Source: Lamellibrachia columna
Lineage: Eukaryota > Annelida > Polychaeta > Sabellida > Siboglinidae
Length of the DNA: 64,000 nucleotides
Direction: 5' to 3'
Assembly (NCBI GenBank): GCA_963662155.1
Contig: OY759269.1
Span: 8,662,355 to 8,726,354 of the forward strand
Every line of letters begins with the position of its first letter. Within the stretch, counting starts at the first letter, position 1. Below are positions 53,201-63,986 of the stretch, piece after piece. A model generated the notes under the pieces. The model was given only the letters and a program-made list of their open reading frames with translations, ran no database searches and had not been told where the DNA came from. Position numbers and translations under genes: made by a program.

Positions 53201-56200
53201 CTAGGAAGTTCGGCCGCATATTCCACATGTCTTGCCAGTTCGCTACTCCAGCATCGTCGCCTCATTTCAGTTGCTCCCAAAGTGGAGAATTCAAACAATG
53301 CCACATGGTCTGGCAAAGACATCGACTTGATCAATCGGTGGGCGTTTCTTGGCGAGAAGATAATTCATGGAAATCCGTCGGGTATCGATAACTCTGTCAG
53401 CACGTATGGTAAATATTGCCAGTATACACGTATGTTGGGGATACATTCTGAAAAATATATTTTAAACGATCATTATGAAAAAATGTGTCCTTTTATGACG
53501 AAAGCTGATCAGTTGACACATAAGACTCACTGCAGTTAAATTCTTTCAGTTGAAAAATGTTTCGTCCACTGTAGTATTGAGACAAATAGTAACTCACATT
53601 TTCACCATGTCAACAATAAATTGTTCAGTAGAATTTCTTCATGAGCCTTAATTCATATCAGTTGCCTGCAGATGCAAATTAGCTTTACATAACATTTCCA
53701 TCCTTGTTCTTCTTGACCATTGAATATATTTATGCCCGGGTGTGATTTCTGTTTTCAGGTGGTGCCCTGAATTTTCAAGCAGGAAAAATTACTCCACTTG
53801 ACAGGTGAGAATCTAATAACACATATATTTGTTTCTGTCAAGATATATATTTGTGTTCTCTCCCTAACATGTGTCTTGTGAAATGCAGTTTTGGTGTTAT
53901 CTGCCGTGTCTTACTGACATTTAGTTGATGACATCTTTCAGTTGTTTGAACGAGGGATTATTCAAGCCATTACGTGCTCAGTCAGCAATGTTTTGTTTAG
54001 TTTTGTTCTGTTCTTGTTGTTGCGTATTGCTGAGTTACTGAAAATATAAACAGTAATGTACACATCACTGCATCCAACGTGGACTAATAGCAACACTACC
54101 ATTGTTTGTGGTTCTCTGTCTTTCCACTAGGTGCGCCACTCCCGCGTTAGTTTGTTTCTGACCCGCCAGGGCAACCAAAGTTCTGGCTGTGGCTTTCATT
54201 GGTTTGATTTTAAAGGTTCAAAATCTTATTGTTTTCATTTCATGTTATGTATAGTAAACTGTATGATATATGTGTTCTAACATCCTGACTACCCAAATGT
54301 GTTCTAATGAACCACAATTTTTAAATATAATTTAATCAGTATTTGTAATGAATATTGACCATGCTGCTCAGCATGCAGCGTAAACACGATATTCATAGCA
54401 AAACATTAAAATTAAGCAGATACTCATGAAATGACATTAAACAATTGTGGTTCATTAAAATACATTTCAGCCATCAAGATGTTAGAATAGATAGCGTTTA
54501 TACAACATAATATGATTTTACAAAAAAATATCTAGCTTGTACCTTTAAAATATACCTTTAAGGATTGGATGGCAATTTTATTAAATATGTTCCACCTTCG
54601 CTTAGTGCTGACCTTTTGACCTCAAGGTAAAAATCCGCTGGGCCATTAAAAATAGAACCAATGTGTCAAAGTTGGTTGTTCTAGCTGCTCGGGGAGCCTG
54701 TATACTAGTTTCAGACATCAGCCATGCAAGGCATTCCCCAATGGCATATATTTATTCTGCTGATGTTGTGCCAATCCAGTAATAATTTCATTGCAGGGTG
54801 CCTCAATTGAGAATTCTACTGCTCAACACCAGGGTGCCCCGCAGTACCAAGATCATGGTGGCAGGGGTCAAGGACAGATACAATAAAGTAGGTTAACTTG
54901 CATTAAAATCAGCATGTCACATTCTTTTTAACTCTTGCCTTTTTTTACATATTCAAAAGCTATTTTAAACTAGATGATTTTTTTAGACAAGTGAAACTTT
55001 CATAAGCATGTCTGACATTTTTTTTTTTTAACATTGTGCTGTTGGTTTGTAAGATTTCTGTCAAAATAATTATTTTGGTGTTGGTCCGATTCAAGTGCAG
55101 GCCCAATTCAAGTGTTGGCCTTGGGTTTTCTTCAGTTCCCAGAGATCATAGGTCCGGTGTTGGACTCAATCGAAGGGATCAGTCAGTGGTGCGAGAAAGT
55201 CTTCACACAGATCGACACAACAGGCGCCACAGAGGAACACTACAACATACTTAAGGCAAGTATTTGTTTCTAGCCGAAGAATTCATTACAGAAAGCTTCT
55301 TGTTTTTTATGGCTCCACAGCCCTATCCTTGTGGAGGGTCCACATAATTTCTTTGGCTTCATCTTGTTGGGGGTTGAACAAAATTCTTTCTTCTCTTCCT
55401 ATTTTGTGCAGGTTCAATATATTTTTCTTAATGATATTGGGTCCAAACAATTAGTTTTGCCTACACCCGTGAAGGGCCTTTATAATTTATTTTTCCCCTC
55501 TTATGGAGATCCACATTTACTCCAAACTATTTTTCTGTCTGTTCTTGTTGGGTTTTTGATTTGAATATACTATCCTCTGTTGAATTAATTAATATTACCT
55601 ACAAATTGTACATAAATAAAGGTTGTTTGATGCAGTTATTTGAGCAAACATTCCCACAAAAATCACAAATAGTATTTTGTTATTATAGGACCTGATTGAC
55701 ATGAACCAGAACCACCTAAGAACCCTTGGGGTCAGTCACCCCGCACTTGACCAGGCATGTCATGTGACCCAGTCACATGGTCTGCACTCCAAGTTGACCG
55801 GGGCTGGGGGCGGGGGTTGCGCCTTCACCCTGGTGCCACCTGGTGAGTTGTGTCTAATTGAACAATTGCATGATGAAGTCAGACACAAAATAAAACGCCC
55901 CATCCACTGTACACCGAGATTGAAGTGGGGTTCCGTTAACCAACTGGAAATCATTCTGCGATACAACATTGTTTTTGCCAGTTATGCCGAAAACGAATTA
56001 TTGCATTCCACATTGTTACATAACTACTCAATGGCGTACACTGTTGACATTTAACAAGCTTCCTAAAAAGCCAAACCTCCAAAAACTCTGCTGTTAGAAA
56101 TGCTACTTAAAGGTTGATTCAAAAGGCACTAGTCTAGTGGGTGCAACCTGTATTTTGAAATTGAGTACAAACGTCACTCACAGTAGTTTGTTATCCCACC

Positions 56201-57525
56201 ATGGCTCCACATTCATGTTTGATGACATCACAGTAGTTTGTTATCCCACCATGGCTCCACATTCATGTTTGATGACATCACAGTAGTTTGTTATCCCACC
56301 ATGGCTCCACATTCATGTTTGATGACATCACAGTAGTTTGTTATCCCACCATGGCTCCACATTCATGTTTGATGACATCACAGTAGTTTGTTATCCCACC
56401 ATGGCTCCACATTCGTGTTTGATGACATCACAGTAGTTTGTTATCCCACCATGGCTCCACATTCATGTTTGATGACATCACAGTAGTTTGTTATCCCACC
56501 ATGGCTCCACATTCATGTTTGATGACATCACAGTAGTTTGTTATCCCACCATGGCTCCACATTCATGTTTGATGACATCACAGTAGTTTGTTATCCCACC
56601 ATGGCTCCACATTCATGTTTGATGACATCACAGTAGTTTGTTATCCCACCATGGCTCCACATTCGTGTTTGATGACATCACAGTAGTTTGTTATCCCACC
56701 ATGGCTCCACATTCATGTTTGATGACATCACAGTAGTTTGTTATCCCACCATGGCTCCACATTCGTGTTTGATGACATCACAGTAGTTTGTTATCCCACC
56801 ATGGCTCCACATTCATGTTTGATGACATCACAGTAGTTTGTTATCCCACCATGGCTCCACATTCTTGTTTGATGACATCACAGTAGTTTGTTATCCCACC
56901 ATGGCTCCACATTCATGTTTGATGACATCACAGTAGTTTGTTATCCCACCATGGCTCCACATTCATGTTTGATGACCATGATTGGATCCAATTGTAATTG
57001 TATAATTTGTAATTAATTACAATATAATGTAATTGTAATATATATTTTTAGAACAATGTAATTGTAATTGAACTTTTGAGGCTATCAGTTGTAATTGAGC
57101 ACACGATGACAGAAAGAATGCACCTAAAAGTTAGTAAAACTGTAATGTACCATGTAGTCTTCTTTTTTATAAAAAACAATGTAGTTAATGCATTACTTAA
57201 CTATGACAGTTGAACCTTTATGACCATTGTAATGAACCTTTACGAACCATTGTAATTTATGTTTTGAAGTATTGTAATGTTTGTTCTAATTGTAATTAAG
57301 ATGATGTTTTGTAATTGACTATAGAACCATGTTGATGACATCACACTATGAGAGTCTGCCTGTGTTTTCCCAGGGACGAGTGAGGAAGTGATTGGAAGCG
57401 TCCGCCGGGAGATGGAGGAGCTGGGATACGACTGTTGGGAGACGACAATGGGAGCCCCGGGAGTACTGCAACATCTCTCCCTCGACGGCTCCTTCCCAAT
57501 CCCCTCATTGTTCCCACTAAACTGA
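47266..57525 (+). CDS. MVK: Mevalonate kinase (9 exons, 404 aa, complete)
   Basis: GHMP-family kinase that phosphorylates mevalonate with ATP to 5-phosphomevalonate, in sterol and isoprenoid synthesis; cytosolic or peroxisomal in other animals. Exons: 47266-47358, 49755-49902, 51808-51955, 53146-53408, 53759-53804, 54797-54887, 55136-55255, 55689-55842, 57374-57525; all phases agree. The length is close to the human enzyme (396). N-terminal motif [25 protein letters not shown]-binding loop [11 protein letters not shown] (144-154); catalytic E200 and D211 in [15 protein letters not shown]-terminal KLTGAGGGG (338-346). The chosen ATG (MSQMPSTVN) fits the family start; in-frame ATGs at 47197 and 47275 are alternatives. 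Intron 7 starts with GC. Confidence 0.96.
48090..48225 (+). mobile_element. tRNA-derived SINE in MVK intron 1
   Basis: Head with GTGGTAGAGCGTCAGG (A-box region) and GGGTTTGAAAC (B box, 48133-48143), body with GGGAAATTTCGTTCACCCCA as in the other copies. Confidence 0.75.
48226..49440. other. MVK intron 1: small 36-bp repeat, otherwise nothing recognised
   Basis: At 48275-48405 about three diverged 36-bp units share GTGACACGTATGAAGTC and TGATGGCAGCAGA. The rest is unique-looking intron. Minus-strand ORFs at 48075-48544 read through these repeats and are not called. Confidence 0.55.
49441..49515. repeat. 18-bp minisatellite, about 4 copies
   Basis: Units GCCATTGCACAGCCATAG with variations, in MVK intron 1. 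Confidence 0.8.
49903..50930. repeat. 25-bp minisatellite seeded on a splice donor, about 41 copies
   Basis: Starts at the MVK exon 2 donor (TTTT/GTAAGTATGGG). Nearly every 25-bp unit contains GTAAGTATGGGTCTCCCTGT, a near-consensus 5' splice site. The few variants change TCTCC to TGTCC or TCTCG. Minus-strand open frames of repeated [15 protein letters not shown] text (up to 379 codons) are artefacts. Confidence 0.95.
51008..51178. mobile_element. Short Tc1/mariner-like MITE with TA duplication
   Basis: Left end TA/CAGTGTAGTCCACTTAA and right end, reverse complemented, TA/CAGTGGCTTCACAGAATC, spaced 171 bp. TA target duplication with CAGTG ends suggests the Tc1/mariner group. No ORF. In MVK intron 2. 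Confidence 0.6.
51179..51807. other. End of MVK intron 2, nothing recognised
   Basis: Unique-looking AT-rich sequence up to the acceptor CCTTCAG of the exon at 51808. Confidence 0.5.
52005..53120. repeat. Diverged internal and inverted repeats filling MVK intron 3
   Basis: 52015-52165 and 52610-52815 share an ordered set of motifs (TTTTCATTGG or TTTCCATTGG, TTCTCTTAAA- or TTCTCTGAAT-type, ACTATATA, GGGAATTT). The end at 53075-53110 carries the first motif in inverted orientation. It may be an old inserted element with inverted ends. Confidence 0.3.
54235..54550. mobile_element. Best-preserved palindromic MITE family A copy
   Basis: The left arm TTCTAACATCCTGACTACCC then AAATGTGTTCTAATGAACCA pairs with the right arm, reverse complemented TTCTAACATCTTGATGGCTG then AAATGTATTTTAATGAACCA. 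The arms are about 60 bp or more around a central CATGCTGCTCAGCATG palindrome. Copies lie at 5.1, 12.2, 23.1 and 31.8-33.0 kb. In MVK intron 5. Confidence 0.7.
55254..55261 (+). promoter_or_regulatory. MVK: Non-canonical GC splice donor of MVK intron 7
   Basis: The exon ends AAG and the intron starts GCAAGT. This is the only placement that keeps the phase (0) and joins HYNILK to [10 protein letters not shown] of the exon at 55689. AG/GCAAGT is the usual context of GC-AG introns. Confidence 0.8.
56179..56974. repeat. Nearly perfect 50-bp array, about 16 copies, in MVK intron 8
   Basis: The unit reads GATGACATCACAGTAGTTTG, TTATCCCACCATGGCTCCAC, ATTCATGTTT. Almost the only variation is ATTCATG to ATTCGTG or ATTCTTG, so the array is recently expanded or homogenised. 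GATGACATCACA recurs alone at about 57333-57344 next to the acceptor of the last exon. Confidence 0.97.
56975..57332. other. AATTGTAATT-rich segment separating the 50-bp array from its remnant
   Basis: Low-complexity sequence dominated by TAATTGTAATT motifs, similar in composition to 63400-63545. It lies between the end of the array and an isolated piece of the unit before the terminal MVK exon, so it may be an insertion. Confidence 0.45.
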
Positions 57526-57721
57526 ACACCATTTTGTATACAAATAGTTCTCCCTCTGCTGGTTCCATGCAGTGTCTATAAAGCCTTACATGTGGGCAAA
57601 TTGTCCTTATGAAATCCCTGCTGCCCATAAGAGATTGATATTTATTAATATTTACAGAGTAGAATTTTTTTTAAATATATTTAATTTTCCAAACTTATTA
57701 ATCAAACTTTGCTTCAGCACA

Positions 57722-58055
57722 TCCTCACTAGCCAGGGGTGGTAGTTGTACTACACTATCCCTGGCATTTCGGCCTGTTGAAACATGGATTTTTCAGTTTA
57801 TCCCATGCCATGTGCGGATCTACGCTGAATCATTTGTGCTTTGTCCCAGTTGCTGTATTGGTCGATGTGTTACTGGGAACAAGACAAGAACTAGAGAGTT
57901 CCCATAAAATCACCATCTGACCAGTGACAATGGGTCCGCTACCCGTAAATCCCAGTGAGCAATATTATTGGTTAATACAGCAACTTAAAAAATCAGCGTT
58001 TCAACAGGTCAATTTGATAGAATCAGAAGCCACTGGCGGCGAGGAAGCTTCAGCA
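57722..58055 (+). mobile_element. Dispersed repeat family H, copy 2, in the MVK 3' region
   Basis: Same order of landmarks as 25003-25330 (GTTGAAACATGGATTTTTCA, CGCTGAATCATTTGTGCTTT, GTCCCAGTTGCTG, CCCAGTGAGCAATATTATTG, TTTCAACAGGTCA). It starts about 200 bp after the MVK stop codon, so it may be part of the 3' UTR. Confidence 0.7.
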
Positions 58056-58294
58056 CAGTTATGTAGATTCAGTGATGAAATTCTCTTTATTCTTTTCAAC
58101 AACAGCAATGCGTAAATTCCAGCCTGTGCACACATAAATCAACCATATGATACTTGTAAATATATATATATTTATTATAAGCAAAACATTCATTGTAGAT
58201 TATATATAATATTATATTATAAAGCAATGTGAAACTGCTGCCATTTTCATCTCAAATTTAACTTCAATATAATAGTGAAAACAGTATTGCAGTA

Positions 58295-58300
58295 AATAAA
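58295..58300 (+). other. Candidate MVK poly(A) signal
   Basis: AATAAA about 770 bp after the MVK stop. No closer AATAAA was noticed. Use of this site would put repeat family H inside the 3' UTR. Confidence 0.4.
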
Positions 58301-58378
58301 ACTTTAATCTAGCAAAACGTGCTGATTTGTAAATGTATTGTGTACTGCATTAATATGCTGTGTGTTTGTAAACTGTTT

Positions 58379-58805
58379 GTACTGCATCATTGCACTATAT
58401 GTTTGTTTGTAGCCTGTACTGCATCATTGCACTATATGTTTGTTTGTAACCTGTACTGCATGTGAACAAACAACAGTCGCAGACATGTTTGCCGTCTGTG
58501 TTAATTTTGTGTCATTTTAAAGTCAAACATATCCTAAGGCATGTTGCTATGGAGGCAGCATTCAGATACAGTTTACAGAAAGTGATAAAATGGGTTTGTG
58601 TTCATGCAACATTCATGTACGTTTGTGAACAATGCTTTGTTTTTATAACACATCATTTAACAAGACTGCCATCCCAAACAACAATGTTATCATGAATAAC
58701 ATTATGAACATTTCTTATTGCTGTATCTGGTTGTCTTATTACTGTACCTGGTAATGTCTTATTACTGTAACTGGTAATGTCTTATTTCTGTATCTGGTAA
58801 TGTCT
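58379..58805. repeat. Two small tandem duplications between MVK and AIFM3
   Basis: A segment with GTACTGCATCATTGCACTAT and ATGTTTGTTTGTA is duplicated at about 58379-58457. A roughly 23-bp unit with TCTTATTACTGTACCTGGTA recurs about four times at 58720-58805. Confidence 0.7.
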
Positions 58806-59046
58806 TATGGTCCACTGCAGCAAATATTTTTGGCGTGGGGTTTGTTCTGGTCTGCTGGCTTTGGGATGATCGATTTCTTCTAGTATGGCTTGTTCCAGTA
58901 AATGACCACTCCATTCTGAATGTTCTTGGCATCCTGTCTTGAGTATTTAAAATATGTTTCTTCAAACATCATCACCCATGTCAGCAGTGACAATCAGACA
59001 TTTGGCGTGCACGGTCGAAGCCAACTGTCCACGTGGTCTACATGGT

Positions 59047-62000
59047 TCACACGTCCTGCAGTCTGGTCACCCAACTTTGGGGTCCAATGCTGCAGCAAAC
59101 ACAGAATAGTTGATAATTTGTTGTTGACTGTTTCCTAGCACACAGCTTACAATACAGATATCCAACTTACACCTCTCTCCAACTGATTTTTCGCTTGTCT
59201 CGTTTCAGATTCATTTCATATAAAATCAAACTTATCTAGTACTTACTATGAGTCTATGACACACTAGCTCGTTTGTGCAAATTTGTCATTTAGTTTTGAC
59301 GAAATCATTGGACAAATTATGAAATTAGCTTTAGTCCAACCAAAACGAAGAAAAGTGGCAGTGGCACAATTTTTGCTCAAGGTTATTTACTTTTGCAATT
59401 TAGCAGATCTAATGATGAAAGTCGGTTCTTTCAATGATTTTAATAAAACGTATTCTTATTAAACCGACTATGAATATTCCCCAGTTATTTAACCAGATAC
59501 AGGAAAGCGTGAGGCCAGAATGCTCAGGCATACAATGTATTCTCTAAACTATCAGGGTGCGCCACCTAAAGCAACTGAAATACACTGCTATTTTGGGCTG
59601 GGTTTGGCTGCATTGAAGCATCAGTCTACAGGCAGGTTTGAGGACTAAAGGGTTTTAATGGGAAACAAAAGTCATGGTTTTGGGCCTATGCACCTATAAG
59701 AGTTACTAAAACATATCTAGTTGCAATTACAATTAAGAATATGACGTCAGTGGTTTACTAGGAAAACCTTGTCGAACACATCTTAATTTCATGGGCTGCA
59801 CCATACTGTTGAGTGAGTGTAATAGTTTGGCAATATTCGCTCGCCAAATGAAAATAAACTATTCACACACACTACAGATCCACGAACTTGATTCATGATG
59901 TGCTAAATGAATTGAGGCAGCTTTAAGGGCATACCCTTATGAAAACATACCACGGAATTACATGGTAAACCATGACATTACGTGGTAAATTGTGGTATAC
60001 CATGGTTTACCTGTTTCAAAACACCATGGTATATCATGGTATTTTACCATATTTTCATAAGGGTAAAAATCCCTGCTGCCCACAATGCAATATGGCATAA
60101 CCGACCCTATGTTTACACAGCTGCACATTTTGTTGGTTTTACCACCGACAGCGTCATTATTTCTTTGTCAATATGCAGCTCTAAAAACATGTTATTTTCA
60201 GTGCTGGTGGATTTTTACAACTCTGTCGTGCAAAGGCAAAAGGCAGTAACTGCAGAATTTATGAAAATCAGATTACTGAAGCATTTCCTCTATTTATCAA
60301 TGTTTGGTGGTTCTAGTGCATCATATTTCTGAGTTAAAGCAGTTTGAAATATGCTGTAACTGCAACAGGCTGACAGAGCAAAAACTTTAAAAGCCATTTA
60401 TCTCATTTTGGCTTTTTTTGTAGTTATTGCGTTTTGTCTTTGCATGCATGGCAGAATGACACGACGTGAATATTTCTCAACAAGGCCAGGAGAATTGTGC
60501 GTTCCAAAGCAGACCCAACAGATGTTGTAACATTAAATGCACCTCGGTATTTGTCCACTCACCCGCTCACTTCTTCCTTCCTGATCGTCTTTCCTGCGTT
60601 GAACATCTCCGCGGCTTGGGCCACGATCGGGTCAAAATTCATACTTGCCACAGCCACCACACTCTCCCCTCTGTAACATAGCAACAGGCTGGTCAAACAC
60701 CGGTCAGTTCCTGGACAACTTGCAAGTGGTTAGGGATGGTCCCAAAACCGATTCCATTTAATCCTGGGCCCCCGCTACATGAAACTGAATTACAGTATTC
60801 GACCTAATAAGCGGACTGTACGCTTGAAAACAAATTGGGCCATGGACAAATTTCAAGGAATCAGTTCTTATAAGCGTACACCAAAATTTGTTTTCTAGAC
60901 AATAAGGTAACTGTTTAACACTAGTGGTGCCATTTGGTGACTAGAGAAGAACTGAAAAGTGGTGCCAACTGTTTCACACCAGATGGCGCCACTTCAATTG
61001 TTCCACACTAATCAAATTACAATTGTGAATCCTGCTGATTAAAAAGGGGGTGTACGCTAATTAGGGCATGTACACTTAATACTGTTCATAATCAGCTGTC
61101 ATAAAGCAACACTGCTGCAAGCGCTGAAACCAGTCTTGGTGCCAAACAATGACGTACTACGACTACTAAGTTTGTTGGAGCTGTGTCTAGTCATAAAAAG
61201 CATTTTATTGCATTTTATGTAAATATGTATGTGTATATACAGTGATTTGTTTAAGCTTTCGTTTACGGTCCCTCGCTTGAATTATAAGGTCCCATTGGCA
61301 CCAATCAGCACATGAACATTTTTACAAACATAAAAATCTATGGTCCCATCCCCAAAATCGATTGCCTTAAAAAATTGCTGCGTATATATTATTCTAACTA
61401 AAAATTATACATAGTATGACAAGGTTCAGATAAAATATATGTGAGAAGCATTCAGTTGCTGCTTGACTGAGCTTAATCCAAGTCCTTGTTGTCACTCACT
61501 TGGTGTAATAGGCAATAAATTTCAATCCTTCCAAGTCGCCCTGGATGATGATGTCATCATAACCTACGCCATATCCTGCAATAGCAGTTGCCATGGTGAC
61601 GCTTTAAGATCATCACAGACACATACAGTCAACATTACACAATTCTGTACCAATGATTATGACTTCAATCTTATTTATTAGTTCATAAAAATAATCAAAA
61701 TATCTCGAATGCACATCAGAACAATGTGCCATATTTTGTTTGGGGAATTTGCAAATATTTACATTTAAAATATAAGTGAAACAGGCAGACGCATTTGAAG
61801 AATGCCAAAGTTAATACATATATGTTTTAGTGGTCTTAATTTCAATATTCCACTTTAACCAATTAAATTAAATTTAACCAAATCTAACACTGAAGTTCTC
61901 ACGTTTACAACTTTATTACAAACCTGGCTCTCAACATTGAGGACCGTGTATCGGGTGGGCATCCCTCGTGACACGGATGATCACGTTAATGTCAGTCCCA

Positions 62001-63986
62001 TCTCATTTAATTGGGGACGTAAAAGAATCATCTAATTGAATGAGGACTTACAAGACCATCAAATTGTAGTAACCACAATATATAAAGTCAGTTAATAGAA
62101 TTGCCAAGTACTGGAAACAATTAGAACAAGACCTTTGCTGTCACTGTCGCTTTAACAGACAGACTCACCAGTGTAACGCAGACTCTTTCCAAACAGCACT
62201 GTCCAGAAGAAGGGAACGCTGCGAATCTCGACATCCTTCCCCAGCATGTTCAGTGCCGCAATACGACCTACAAGTCAGACCATCAATATACTGCTGTCAG
62301 CTCATGTAGGGAGTTAACTACAGCATTACTGTTGTACACGCTGCCTGCTTAGTACATCTTCTGGAAGACGCAGACAAAGTGCGGTGAACGAAATTGCAGA
62401 AGCTTCGAAACAGCGGCAGGTGGAATAGAACCACCGTCCTCTCAATCGACAGTTGGATGTTCTAACCACTAGACTACCACTTCCCACAATTCAGATAAGA
62501 ACAACAGGGTAAAGCTCAGTTACAATGACACAGATAATCACATGTGCCAACTCATACAGTTTACCCATGTAACTCTTATGGATTTTTTTAATTTAACAAG
62601 ATTTAAAAAGATTGCATCCCAAACAATAAGTTCCAGATGGCAACTGGACAAGGTAGCCATTGGCTTATTGAGAGTCCAACAATTTTATCATCTATGTGCA
62701 GCCCGCCCTTATCAAATATCTGTCAATTCTATTTTTAAACATTCTCACTACTAGCATTAACACAATCATTTGGCAGTTTGGTTCCATTCATTTACCACCC
62801 TCTGTGAGAAAGAGTACTTTCTCATGTCCAACCTACACTGCTCCTTAACTAATGCTGCTTTGTGTCCTCTGGTTCTACTGCCTTCTTTAAGTTTGAAGAA
62901 CATATTTCTATCAACATCCTTATAACCATTCACTATTTTAAACACTTCTATTTGGTCTCCTCTTAGTCTCCTGATCTCTAGTGTTGTCAAACCACATTGT
63001 AATAAGCGGCTTTCATAACTAAGGTCTCTCAATTCTGGAATCATTTTAGTTGCTTTTCGTTGTATTCTTTCTAGCTTATCGTTGGTCCTTCTTACGATAT
63101 GGCCTCCATGCTTGAATACAATATTGCAAATGTGGTCTAACTATTGTTTTGTACAGGGGTACAATTAGCTGTTTCTCATTTTACGTGATAGTTCTCCTAA
63201 TTAGCCCTAGAATTTGATTTCCTTTCGAAGCAGCAATCCCACATTGCTCTGAAACTTTCATGTTAGCATTAAATGTTACACCTAAGTCCTTTTCTTGTGT
63301 GGTTCTACCTAGTACAGCATCCCCAATTTTATATTCTTCGTTCATGTTTCCATGTCCTTGTTGAATGTTGATCAATTCAAGTAACATTGAATTAATTGTG
63401 TTGCATGTGTAATTATAATTAATTGTAACTGATTATTAGAAAGTGTAATGGTCACAAAGTATGACACTATAGATATAACTGACCTGTAACAATTGTAATT
63501 GATTATTTAAAAATAATTGTTTGAATAATATTGTAATTAACGTGGCCACAACATTCAACATGCATCATATAAACTAGAGCCCAGGCATCAACTGTAATTT
63601 TAAGTTCCACTTTTACCAAGTTTAGTTTGAAAAACGTTTTTCAGTAATAGTAAATAAATATTCTGACTATGCTGAGAAGACATAAACTGCAATGGCTTAG
63701 TCATGTCATGAGATCGACAGACCTCTGCAAGACACAGTGAATAGAAAAGGCAGAGAGAAGAAGAGTTGGGTCGACAACATCAAGGAGTGGACAGGACTGA
63801 GCTTCAGCCTGGATTCGACGAGGACAAGAGTGTGGAGGAACATTGTTCAAAGAAAGAAAAGTGGTGCCTTAATGACAGCCTCTGTCAGGGATAGGTGACA
63901 GTGAAAATAAATCGGTTCCCCAGTCTAGTTAAACACACCTTGCTGGCCGGCCATCTGCCAATGCTGAATGTTGACTTTTGCATCTC
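59047..63986 (-). CDS. AIFM3: AIFM3-like oxidoreductase, C-terminal exons (partial, runs off right edge)
   Basis: Apoptosis-inducing-factor-like flavoprotein (Rieske plus pyridine nucleotide-disulphide reductase family). Five minus-strand exons join in phase: 63939-63986 (or further right), 62169-62267, 61500-61575, 60563-60670 and 59047-59089. They encode AKVNIQHWQMAGQQG, RIAALNMLGKDVEIRSVPFF, TVLFGKSLRYTGYGVGYDD, IIIQGDLEGLKFIAYYTKGE, SVVAVASMNFDPIVAQAAEM and a tail ending SWVTRLQDV. This is the C-terminal reductase domain typical of AIFM3; the Rieske and FAD-binding parts lie outside. Donors are GTGTGT, GTGAGT, GTGAGT and GTGAGT. The terminal 14-codon exon is the weakest call. Convergent with MVK. 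Confidence 0.85.
59390..59480. mobile_element. Dispersed repeat family G, copy 2
   Basis: GATCTAATGATGAAAGTC, TTCTTTCAATGATTTT, ATTCTTATTAAACCGACTAT match 17820-17905 in order. Lies in the last intron of the AIFM3-like gene. Confidence 0.55.
59934..60063. mobile_element. 130-bp palindromic MITE with TA duplication
   Basis: Ends CCCTTATGAAAACATACCA and its complement TACCATATTTTCATAAGGG, flanked by TA on both sides. The interior is filled with ACCATGGT-like palindromic pieces. No ORF. Confidence 0.75.
60793..61084. mobile_element. MITE family B, best-preserved copy
   Basis: Inverted ends CAGTATTCGACCTAATAAGC and, reverse complemented, CAGTATTAAGTGTACATGCC, 292 bp in total. TA precedes the left end. 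Related to 34237-34470 and to the 18-bp array at 9.1 kb. In an intron of the AIFM3-like gene. Confidence 0.65.
61576..62168. other. AIFM3-like intron, nothing recognised
   Basis: A GC-richer stretch near 61930-61990 (GGACCGTGTATCGGGTGGGC) stands out from the AT-rich surroundings but has no recognisable coding content. Confidence 0.4.
62360..62490 (-). mobile_element. tRNA-derived SINE, minus orientation
   Basis: Reverse complemented: GTGGTAGTCTAGTGGTTAGA head (A-box region), GGTTCTATTCC (B box), then GCTGTTTCGAAGCTTCTGCA and AATTTCGTTCACCGCAC body as in the other copies. Confidence 0.75.
62625..63405 (-). pseudogene. 5'-truncated CR1-like LINE 3' end, copy 2
   Basis: Minus-strand pieces in order: GNMNEEYKIGDAVLGRTTQE, KDLGVTFNANMKVSEQC and GNQILGLIRR (63181-63387); a shifted stretch resembling a degraded Y-K-x-x-V-R-P-H-L-x-Y; then MIPELRDLSYESRLLQCGLT and IRRLRGDQIEVFKIVNGY to about 62766. 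Non-coding end shared with 39815-40050. Same family as the copy at 40 kb, in the same orientation. Confidence 0.85.
63665..63897 (+). pseudogene. 3' tip of another LINE ORF
   Basis: Reads LRRHKLQWLSHVMRSTDL, then after a stop and frameshift GREKKSWVDNIKEWTGLSFS and RTRVWRNIVQRKKSGALM to TGA at about 63895. This is the usual C-terminal end of RTE-like ORFs. Only about 230 bp remain. Confidence 0.7.

Noticed and set aside
57341..57628. Minus-strand 95-codon ORF
   Set aside because: It is antisense to the terminal MVK exon, which is well supported.
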